Of a stretch of 64,000 nucleotides of DNA, positions 24,210-31,011 are shown piece after piece. Position numbers and translations under genes: made by a program. The notes under the pieces were generated by a model, which was not told the origin of the DNA, ran no database searches, and worked only from the letters and a program-made list of their open reading frames with translations. The DNA comes from RPQJ01 sp963726665 (GTDB lineage: Bacteria > Pseudomonadota > Gammaproteobacteria > Steroidobacterales > Steroidobacteraceae): the NCBI GenBank assembly GCA_963726665.1, contig CAVSDW010000012.1:744001-808000 (forward strand). The letters run 5' to 3'. Positions within the stretch are counted from its first letter, which is position 1; the number at the start of each line of letters is the position of its first letter.

Positions 24210-25675
24210 ATGAGCACCACGTCGTACTGGTCGAGCATGTACAGCGCCTCGGTCTGCAGCCGGATCGGCTTGCCGAGCTGAACCTCGAGCTCGCCGAGCG
24301 CCGCGGACTCCTCGTCCAGCAGGCGCTCGATGACGTCCTGGTGTGCGAGCACGAGCAACTGCTGCAGGTCGAACTGCGCCGCCTGGCGCAGGATCTCGCG
24401 GAAGATCTCGTAGCAGACCGTCTCGGGCGTCTTGACGAAGCTGCGCCCCTCGCAGGCCGGGCAGGCCATGCACAGCTGGTGCACGAGGCTCTCGCGCGTC
24501 CGCTTGCGCGTCATCTCGACCAGGCCCAGCGAGGAGACGGCCGAGAAGTGGGTCTTCGCATGGTCCTTGGCCAGCGCCTTCTCGAGAGCCTGCAGGACCT
24601 GGCGACGGTGCTCCTCCTCCTCCATGTCGATGAAGTCGATGATGATGATGCCGCCGAGGTTGCGCAGCCGCAGCTGCCGCGCGATCGCCACGGCCGCCTC
24701 GAGGTTGGTGCGGTAGATGGTCTCCTCGAGGTTGCGGTGACCGACGTACGCACCCGTATTGATGTCGATGGTCGTGAGCGCCTCTGTCTGGTCGATGACC
24801 AGGTAGCCGCCCGACTTGAGCGCGACCTTGCGATCGAGCGAGCGCTGTATCTCTTCCTCGACGCCGTGCAGGTCGAAGATCGGGCGGCCGCTGGTGTAGC
24901 GCTCGACGCGTGCGTCGAGCCCGGGCATGAAGGTGGCCGCGAACTCCCGCATTCGCTCGCAGGTGATCTCGTTGTCCACCAGCACGCGGTCCACGCCCTC
25001 GCCGACGAGATCACGCATGAGGCGCAGTGGCAGCGGCAGGTCCTCGTGCACCAGCGCCGCCTGTCCCGCCGCCCGCGCCTTGGCGTTGAGCACCTCCCAC
25101 AGCTTGCGCAGGAACAGCATGTCCGCACGCAGCGCCTCGCCAGCGGCGCCTTCGGCCGCCGTGCGCACGATGTAGCCGCCCGGTTCGCCGCCGATCACCG
25201 CGGACTGCACGGCTTCGCGCAGCCGCTGCCGCTCGGCTTCGTTCTCGATGCGGGCCGACACGCCCACGCCGTGGCCGAAGGGCATGTAGACCAGGTATCG
25301 CGACGGGATGGTGATGAAGGTGGTGAGGCGCGCTCCCTTGGTGCCGAGCGGGTCCTTCAGGACCTGCACCAGGATGTCGGCGCCCTCCCCGACCAGCTCA
25401 CGGATGTTGTCGGTGCGCGGCGCCTCGCTCGACCCCTCGGCATCGGCCGGCTGCACGATGTCGGAGACGTGCAGGAACGCCGTGCGCTCGAGCCCGATGT
25501 CGATGAAGGCGGCCTGCATGCCGGGCAGCACGCGCGACACCCGCCCTTTGTAGAGATTGCCCGCGAGCCCGCGCTTGCTGGCGCGCTCCACGAAGAGTTC
25601 CTGCAGCACTCCGTTCTCGAGCAGCGCGGCCCGCGTCTCGCGCGGACTCACGTTGACGACCATTTCCGTGCTCAT
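24206..25675 (-). CDS. rng: ribonuclease G
   Basis: 489 residues, exactly the length of E. coli RNase G, with no C-terminal scaffold domain as RNase E would have. N-terminal S1 domain with GNLYKGRVSRVLPGMQAAFIDIG, catalytic DNase I-like domain with TTIDINTGAYVG and GGIIIIDFIDME supplying the Mg-binding Asp residues, and the Zn-link CPACEG. It matures 16S rRNA 5' ends and degrades some mRNAs. ATG 25675 overlaps the maf stop (ATGA). maf-rng-yhdP is conserved synteny. Confidence 0.96.
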   Translation of the reverse strand: MSTEMVVNVSPRETRAALLENGVLQELFVERASKRGLAGNLYKGRVSRVLPGMQAAFIDIGLERTAFLHVSDIVQPADAEGSSEAPRTDNIRELVGEGADILVQVLKDPLGTKGARLTTFITIPSRYLVYMPFGHGVGVSARIENEAERQRLREAVQSAVIGGEPGGYIVRTAAEGAAGEALRADMLFLRKLWEVLNAKARAAGQAALVHEDLPLPLRLMRDLVGEGVDRVLVDNEITCERMREFAATFMPGLDARVERYTSGRPIFDLHGVEEEIQRSLDRKVALKSGGYLVIDQTEALTTIDINTGAYVGHRNLEETIYRTNLEAAVAIARQLRLRNLGGIIIIDFIDMEEEEHRRQVLQALEKALAKDHAKTHFSAVSSLGLVEMTRKRTRESLVHQLCMACPACEGRSFVKTPETVCYEIFREILRQAAQFDLQQLLVLAHQDVIERLLDEESAALGELEVQLGKPIRLQTEALYMLDQYDVVLM

Positions 25676-26271
25676 GCGGCGGCACCTCCCCGTATCAGAC
25701 CGGGCACCGTGCGGAGCAGTTCCCAGGTCTCGCAGAGCGGCAGTCCCATGACGCCCGAGTAGCTGCCGGCGAGGTGGCGGATGAAGATCGCCGCGTGGCC
25801 CTGGATCGCGTAGCCGCCCGCCTTGTCTGAGGCCTCGCCGGTGTCCCAGTACCAGTCCATCTCGGCCGGCGAGATCTCGCGCATGCTCACGTGGCTGGTG
25901 CTCATGCGCGCCGCGCTGCCGGACTCGTGAATCACCGCGACCGCCGTGTGCACCGCGTGGGTGCGGCCCGACAGCCGCGAAAGCATGCCGAGGGACTCGT
26001 CGCGGCAGGATGGCTTGCCGAAGACCACGCCGTCGAGTGCTACCGTGGTGTCGGCCGCGAGCACCGGGCGACGCTCTGCGGCCGCGAGGCGCGACCACAG
26101 CAGCCGGGCCTTGGCCTCGGCCAGCCGCGTCACGTAGTCCGCCGGGCCCTCGCCAGGCTGCAGCGACTCGTCCACGTCGACCGCGCGCACCTCGTGCTCC
26201 ACGCCGACCTGCCGCAGCAGTTCGCTGCGGCGCGGCGATGCAGAGGCCAGGAATATGAACGGTCGAGTCAT
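25672..26271 (-). CDS. maf: Maf/YhdE-family nucleoside triphosphate pyrophosphatase
   Basis: 199 residues. Maf signature: FLASASPRRSELLRQVGV at the N-terminus, the ADTTVALDG catalytic segment and GYAIQGHAAIFIRHLAGSYSGVMGLPL near the C-terminus. Members hydrolyse dTTP/UTP and modified nucleotides to monophosphates. Linkage to rng suggests the YhdE (dTTP/UTP) subgroup rather than YceF. First gene of the tightly overlapping maf-rng-yhdP-nit-tldD unit. Confidence 0.94.
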   Translation of the reverse strand: MTRPFIFLASASPRRSELLRQVGVEHEVRAVDVDESLQPGEGPADYVTRLAEAKARLLWSRLAAAERRPVLAADTTVALDGVVFGKPSCRDESLGMLSRLSGRTHAVHTAVAVIHESGSAARMSTSHVSMREISPAEMDWYWDTGEASDKAGGYAIQGHAAIFIRHLAGSYSGVMGLPLCETWELLRTVPGLIRGGAAA

Positions 26272-26275
26272 CCGT

Positions 26276-26710
26276 TCAGCCGACCGAGACCGTTGCCACG
26301 AGCCGCCGTTCGGCCACGAGCGAATTGCTGATCAGGCAGACGTGTTCGGCCCGCTCCATCGCCTTGGCCGCCTTGTCGTGATCCGTACCCTCGGGGACGG
26401 CGAGCGCGGCCTCGACCACGAACTCGGTGAAGCGGGTCTTGCCGTCGACCCGGTCCAGCGTTCCGCGCACCTCGCATCGCAGCGACGTCCACGGAAGCTT
26501 GGCGGCACGCGCGACGGAACGGAAGCTGAGCGTGAAGCAGTCGGCCACGGCCGCGCACAGCAGCGTCTCGGGCGACCAGCGGTCCCCCGGTCCGTCGAAC
26601 TCGGCGGGGGGCGAGGTCGCCAGGTCCGCAAGCCCGCGGGACGACACGGGCACGTCGCCGTCGGGAGTTGCGGCGGCCTGGACGGCGTAATGGTGTGGAT
26701 ACGGGTGCAT
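26276..26710 (-). CDS. OsmC/Ohr-family protein
   Basis: 144 residues from ATG 26710 (a TTG six codons upstream is possible). The OsmC fold is recognised by DRWSPETLLCAAVADCFTLSF, with the first redox Cys region, and AEHVCLISNSLV carrying the second Cys. These thiol peroxidases reduce organic hydroperoxides, but this branch (short, HPYPHHYAV N-terminus) is only generally assignable. It lies between rlmH and maf with a 94-bp gap on the upstream side. Confidence 0.85.
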   Translation of the reverse strand: MHPYPHHYAVQAAATPDGDVPVSSRGLADLATSPPAEFDGPGDRWSPETLLCAAVADCFTLSFRSVARAAKLPWTSLRCEVRGTLDRVDGKTRFTEFVVEAALAVPEGTDHDKAAKAMERAEHVCLISNSLVAERRLVATVSVG

Positions 26711-26823
26711 CTTGATGCTCGAGCCCAAGGGTGAACAGTGGATTCAACCGCGCCGGGCCCGGGCCTGTCCACCGGGCATTCCACAAACCGGTGCGGCCGG
26801 CGATCCCCGCCGGGACCATGGCT

Positions 26824-27291
26824 TCAGGCGCGATGGTATGGCAGGCCCTTGATGACGCTGACGGCGCGGTACAGCGCCTCGGCGGCGACGACCCTCGCCA
26901 GACCGTGGGGCAGCGTAAGCGCCGACAGGGACCAGCGCAGGCCGGCCCTGGCGTCAACCTCCGGGGCGAGCCCGTCCGGGCCGCCGATGCAGAAGGCGAG
27001 CGATTGCCCGTCGCGCGAGCGCTCCTCGAGCCAGCGGGCGAGCGTCGCGGTGTCGAGTGAACGTCCGCCCACCTGCAGGGCAACGACATGGGAGCGTTCG
27101 CCGGCCGCCGCAAGCATCCTCGACCCCTCGGCCGACACGGCCTTCGCGACGTCGCCACGTCCACGCTGTCCCAGTGGGATCTCGACGAGCTCGAGGCGAT
27201 AGTCTCCACGCAGGCGGCCGGAATAGTCGGCGAAGGCCGCGTCCACCCAGGCCGGCATGCGCGTACCGGCGGCAATTATCCGCATGAGCAT
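26824..27291 (-). CDS. rlmH: 23S rRNA (pseudouridine1915-N3)-methyltransferase
   Basis: 155 residues, the standard RlmH (SPOUT) length. The C-terminal trefoil knot is seen in LAFCIGGPDGLAPEV and LSALTLPHGLARVVAAEALYRA, and ends in the family YHR(A). It methylates pseudouridine 1915 in helix 69. It follows rsfS by 12 bp, the usual rsfS-rlmH pair. Confidence 0.97.
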   Translation of the reverse strand: MLMRIIAAGTRMPAWVDAAFADYSGRLRGDYRLELVEIPLGQRGRGDVAKAVSAEGSRMLAAAGERSHVVALQVGGRSLDTATLARWLEERSRDGQSLAFCIGGPDGLAPEVDARAGLRWSLSALTLPHGLARVVAAEALYRAVSVIKGLPYHRA

Positions 27292-27303
27292 GCCGACACC
27301 CCG

Positions 27304-27735
27304 TCAGGCTTTCGCGCGGCCGGTCTCCCAGAGCTTCTCGAGCAGATAGAACTGCCGCGCGCGCGGCAGCATCACGTGCAGCACGACGTCCTGCAGGTCG
27401 AGGAGCACCCACTCCCCGTCGCGCTCGCCCTCCATGCCAAAGGGGCGGAAGCCCGCCTCCTTGCAGCGCTGAACCACCCGGTCCGCGATCGATTTTACGT
27501 GCCGGTCGGAGGTGCCACTCGCGACGACCATGGTGTCGGTGATGTCGGTGAGTCCTCGCACGTCGAGCGCCTTGACGTCGACGGCCTTCATGTCCGCGAG
27601 CGCGTCGAGCACGACCTGCTGCAGCGTGGGCTTCGCAGCCGGCCGCACCGCCTTCTTCCTCGCCCGTTTCATCGGACGCGGGGTGGTCGGGGGGGCTTTG
27701 GTCGTGGATCGCGTTTTCGCTCGCTTTGCTGCCAT
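27304..27735 (-). CDS. rsfS: ribosome silencing factor RsfS
   Basis: 143 residues. The conserved RsfS domain (about 38-143) binds L14 and blocks 30S/50S joining in stationary phase. Motifs: LADMKAVDVKALDVRGLTDITD, VVASGTSDRHVKSIAD and EWVLLDLQDVVLHVMLP. An N-terminal Lys/Arg-rich extension of about 35 residues is unusual; a start further in would remove it, but no better start exists. 2-bp gap to nadD. Confidence 0.95.
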   Translation of the reverse strand: MAAKRAKTRSTTKAPPTTPRPMKRARKKAVRPAAKPTLQQVVLDALADMKAVDVKALDVRGLTDITDTMVVASGTSDRHVKSIADRVVQRCKEAGFRPFGMEGERDGEWVLLDLQDVVLHVMLPRARQFYLLEKLWETGRAKA

Positions 27736-27737
27736 GC

Positions 27738-28385
27738 TCACCTCGTGGGCTTGTGGGTGTAACAACCGGTCTCGCGGATGATGTCGCGCACTGCATCGGG
27801 CACCAGGTACCTGGGATCGCGCCCGTTCACGATGATGTTGCGCAGGTCCGTGGATGAAATCTCGAGCTGCGTGACCGGGTGCACGAAGATGCATCCGGCC
27901 TGGGCCTCATGCAGGTCGGCGACGCGGCCCGTGCCGCGCTCCGAGATGAGTTCGCCGAGCGTGCCGTCCGTCGGTGCGCGCCAGCCCGGCCGGTGCGCGA
28001 CCGCGACATGGGCGAGCTGCAGGATCTCGCGCCACCGGTGCCAGCGGTGCAGGCCGAGGAATGCATCCATCCCGACGACCAGGCAGACCGGCCGCTGCGG
28101 CGCCTCCGCGCGAAGCTCCGCGAGCGTCGTCACGGTGTACGAGGGACCGTCGCGCCGGACCTCGCGGTCGTCCACGGCGAACCCGGGCTGACCTTCGATC
28201 GCCGCGCGGACCATCGCGAGGCGCACTGCGGCGTCCGCGAGGGGTACGTCGCGGTGCGGCGGGTTGCCCGCGGGCACGAAGCGCAGTTCCTCGAGTGCGA
28301 GTGCCTGCTGCAACTCGAATGCGGTGCGCAGGTGGCCGAAGTGGATCGGGTCGAACGCGCCGCCGAAGATTCCGATCGGCTTCAT
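27738..28385 (-). CDS. nadD: nicotinate-nucleotide adenylyltransferase
   Basis: 215 residues. Nucleotidyltransferase motifs GIFGGAFDPIHFGHLR (with the (H/T)xGH site) and the C-terminal ISSTDLR. It adenylates nicotinate mononucleotide in NAD synthesis. ATG 28385 overlaps the holA stop (ATGA). The order holA-nadD-rsfS-rlmH is widely conserved in gammaproteobacteria. Confidence 0.97.
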   Translation of the reverse strand: MKPIGIFGGAFDPIHFGHLRTAFELQQALALEELRFVPAGNPPHRDVPLADAAVRLAMVRAAIEGQPGFAVDDREVRRDGPSYTVTTLAELRAEAPQRPVCLVVGMDAFLGLHRWHRWREILQLAHVAVAHRPGWRAPTDGTLGELISERGTGRVADLHEAQAGCIFVHPVTQLEISSTDLRNIIVNGRDPRYLVPDAVRDIIRETGCYTHKPTR

Positions 28386-29392
28386 GCGGCAAGCGCGAGG
28401 CCGGCGATCCTGGCGGCGAGCCTCTCGATCTCGACCCATGCATCGCCGCGCAGGCTGCCCTTCGCGACGCGGTCTGCACGTGCCGCAGCGAGCAGCAGCG
28501 AGTCGATGGCCTTCCGGTCGAGGCGCCCGAGCGCCGCACGCAGCGGGGCCTGGCGGTTCGACCAGACCTGCTCCGCGCGGAAGGCCTCGTCCAGCGAGCG
28601 CTCCCGGGCGAGGCGCTGCGTCACGCGCGAAAGAGCACGCAGGTCGTTCACGAGCGCCCAGAGTACCAGCGGCGGTTCGCGCCCTTCCGCTCGCAATCCC
28701 GCAAGGACGCGCAGCGCCCGCTCCGGCTGGCCGGCAAATGCAGCGGCGGACAACTCGAACACGTCGTAGCGCGCGCTGTCGGCCACGAGTCTCGCCACAT
28801 CCTCGGGCCCCAGCGTGGTACCCGGCATCAGCAGCGCGATGCGCTCGACCTCCTGCTGGGCCGCGAGCAGGTTGCCCTCGACCCGGTCGGCCAGGACCTG
28901 GGCCGCCACGGGGTCGATGCCCACCCCGTGCCGGCCGAGCCGCTCGCGGATCCATCCGGGCAGGGCGTTGCGCTCGACGGGCTGCGTCACCACGACCACG
29001 CCGTCCTGCTCGAAGGCCTTCACCCAGGCAGCCCCGAGGGGCTTGCGGTCCAGCTCGCCCGCGACGAGGAGGATCGTGTCCGCCGGCGGCTGCGCCGCGA
29101 GCGAGGCCAGGACACGCTGTGCCTCCGCGTCCAGCGTCGAGTTGAACTTGAGCTCGATCAGCCGTCGGGTGGCGAAGAGGGACAGGTTGGCGGAATCGCG
29201 CAGCAGCTCGTCCCAGTCGAAGCTGCGCTCGATGAAGTGGACCTCGCGGTCGGCATAGCCCGCCGCGCGCGCCGCCTGGCGGATGAGCGCCGCGCACTCG
29301 GCGATCAGGAGCGGCTCGGCCCCCGTGACGAGGTATGCGCTCTGCACCCCCCGGCCGAGTACCGCCTGCAGGGCGTCAGGACTCGTCCTCAC
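28382..29392 (-). CDS. holA: DNA polymerase III subunit delta
   Basis: 336 residues from GTG 29392, the usual length for the clamp-loader delta subunit. N-terminal SAYLVTGAEPLLIAECAALIR, the central LVAGELDRKPLGAAWVKAFE and ARYDVFELSAAAFAGQPERAL match the family. Upstream reading to position 29491 lacks homology and is rejected. lptE normally lies directly upstream; here a rightward pip gene intervenes, so holA must use its own promoter. Confidence 0.94.
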   Translation of the reverse strand: MRTSPDALQAVLGRGVQSAYLVTGAEPLLIAECAALIRQAARAAGYADREVHFIERSFDWDELLRDSANLSLFATRRLIELKFNSTLDAEAQRVLASLAAQPPADTILLVAGELDRKPLGAAWVKAFEQDGVVVVTQPVERNALPGWIRERLGRHGVGIDPVAAQVLADRVEGNLLAAQQEVERIALLMPGTTLGPEDVARLVADSARYDVFELSAAAFAGQPERALRVLAGLRAEGREPPLVLWALVNDLRALSRVTQRLARERSLDEAFRAEQVWSNRQAPLRAALGRLDRKAIDSLLLAAARADRVAKGSLRGDAWVEIERLAARIAGLALAA

Positions 29393-29540
29393 TGCCCGGG
29401 GCGACTCATGCGCACGCCACGGCGGAGGTGCGGCCTGGAAAATGGTTGGGCATGCGACGCTGATTATGCAGGGTCGACCGTGGCGTGCCAACGGCCGGCG
29501 ACGGGCGGCGGTCGGTACCCACAGGCCACCGCGGCGCGGC

Positions 29541-29546
29541 TAGAAT
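29541..29546 (+). promoter_or_regulatory. pip -10 box, transcript probably leaderless
   Basis: TAGAAT ends 6 nt before the pip ATG, with no ribosome-binding site between. Confidence 0.45.
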
Positions 29547-29552
29547 CCCGCC

Positions 29553-30629
29553 ATGAGCAAGAAGCACGAGACCACGGCGCGCCGTACCGCCTACCCGGCC
29601 ATCGAACCCCACCGGAGCGGATGGCTGCGAGTGTCGCCCGTCCACGAAATCTACTGGGAAGAGTGCGGCAATCCGCGTGGCAAGCCTGCGGTGTTCGTGC
29701 ACGGCGGCCCGGGCGCCGGCGCCGGCGCGAGTTCCAGGTGCTTCTTCGACCCACGCAAGTACCGCATCGTGCTCTTCGACCAGCGCGGCAGTGGCCGCAG
29801 CAGGCCGCATGCGAGCCTCGAGGACAACACGACCTGGCACCTCGTCGCCGACATGGAACGGCTGCGCGAGTTCCTCGGCATCGAGCGCTGGCTCGTATTC
29901 GGCGGCTCGTGGGGCTCGACTCTCGCGCTCGCGTACTCGCAGACCCACCCGACGCGCGTGAGCGAGCTCGTGCTGCGCGGGATCTTCATGCTCCGCAAGT
30001 GGGAGATCGACTGGTTCTACCAGGACGGCGCCGGAGCGCTGTTCCCGGACCGCTGGGAGGACTACCTCGCCGCGATCCCGCCGCGCGAACGCGGCGACCT
30101 CGTGAGCGCCTACTACCGGCGCCTCACCAGTCCCAATCGCGCGACCCGGGTCCGGGCCGCGCGCGCCTGGTCGGTGTGGGAAGCCGCCACCAGCTTCCTC
30201 AAGCCCGACGAGTCGCAGATCGCGCAGTGGGGCCAGGAGAAATTCGCGGTCGCCGTGGCGCGAATCGAGTGCCACTACTTCGTCAACAAGGGATTCATGC
30301 GCCGCGAGGACCAGCTTCTGCGTGGCGTCGACCGCATCCGGCACATTCCCGCGGTCATCGTGCAGGGACGCTACGACGTCGTCTGCCCGATCCGCACGGC
30401 CTGGGACCTGCACCAGCGCTGGCCGGAGGCGGATTTCCGCATCGTCCCCGACGCCGGCCACTCGGCGCTCGAGCCGGGCAACACGCACGAACTGGTGAGT
30501 GCCACCGATCGCTTCGCGCGTGCTAGAGCGACGCCAGCCGCCGCACCACGAGGTCGGCGAGGTCGCGCGCGAGCGCCTCGCGCAGGATCGCCTCCTCGCG
30601 GTCCTTCGCGAGCAGGTCGGACTCGCTGA
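29553..30629 (+). CDS. pip: prolyl iminopeptidase
   Basis: 358 residues; alpha/beta hydrolase of the S33 family removing N-terminal proline. Motifs: oxyanion loop HGGPGAGAG, FDQRGSGRSRPHA, nucleophile GGSWGSTLAL, catalytic Asp in GRYDVVCP and His in DAGHSALEPG. Homologues end about 10 residues after the ELVSATDRFA segment. Here the frame continues about 35 Arg/Pro/Gly-rich residues and overlaps the opposite-strand lptE by 107 bp, probably a lost stop codon. The gene interrupts the conserved leuS-lptE-holA-nadD order. Confidence 0.93.
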   Translation: MSKKHETTARRTAYPAIEPHRSGWLRVSPVHEIYWEECGNPRGKPAVFVHGGPGAGAGASSRCFFDPRKYRIVLFDQRGSGRSRPHASLEDNTTWHLVADMERLREFLGIERWLVFGGSWGSTLALAYSQTHPTRVSELVLRGIFMLRKWEIDWFYQDGAGALFPDRWEDYLAAIPPRERGDLVSAYYRRLTSPNRATRVRAARAWSVWEAATSFLKPDESQIAQWGQEKFAVAVARIECHYFVNKGFMRREDQLLRGVDRIRHIPAVIVQGRYDVVCPIRTAWDLHQRWPEADFRIVPDAGHSALEPGNTHELVSATDRFARARATPAAAPRGRRGRARAPRAGSPPRGPSRAGRTR

Positions 30630-31011
30630 AGCTGTAGGAACGGCTCAACTCGACTTCCTGCGGGGCCACGGCCTGCTTGCCGCCGTGGTCGATCGAGTAC
30701 CCGAGGACGTAGTAGACCTGGTACTCCTGGGGAATGTTGCGCGCGCTCACGGAGAGCACGCGCCGGCCGGTCCGGTCCTGCGCGACCCGAACGATGGCGT
30801 CCGCGACCTCCGCCGATGCAGCCTGCGTCGCACCCGAGGCCTTGAGCGCGCGGCCGAGTTCCACCGAGAACGGGGACAGCTGGTCGTTGGTGGCGACGAA
30901 CACGGACTTCACGTCCGCCGGCAGTTCCACCGCGCCCTTGAGCTGAAAGCCGCAGCCGGCGAGCTGGGTCGCGAGGAGCAGGGCAGTGAGTTGATATCGC
31001 CTCAAGGTCAC
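30523..31011 (-). CDS. lptE: LPS-assembly lipoprotein LptE
   Basis: 162 residues. Signal peptide with lipobox LAGC (Cys near residue 20), followed by GFQLKGAVELPADVKSVFV, the LptE start of the mature protein. It plugs the LptD barrel to deliver LPS to the outer leaflet. GTG 31011 overlaps the leuS stop (GTGA), giving coupling to leuS as in other gammaproteobacteria. Its last 107 bp are overlapped antisense by the pip extension. Confidence 0.93.
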   Translation of the reverse strand: MTLRRYQLTALLLATQLAGCGFQLKGAVELPADVKSVFVATNDQLSPFSVELGRALKASGATQAASAEVADAIVRVAQDRTGRRVLSVSARNIPQEYQVYYVLGYSIDHGGKQAVAPQEVELSRSYSFSESDLLAKDREEAILREALARDLADLVVRRLASL

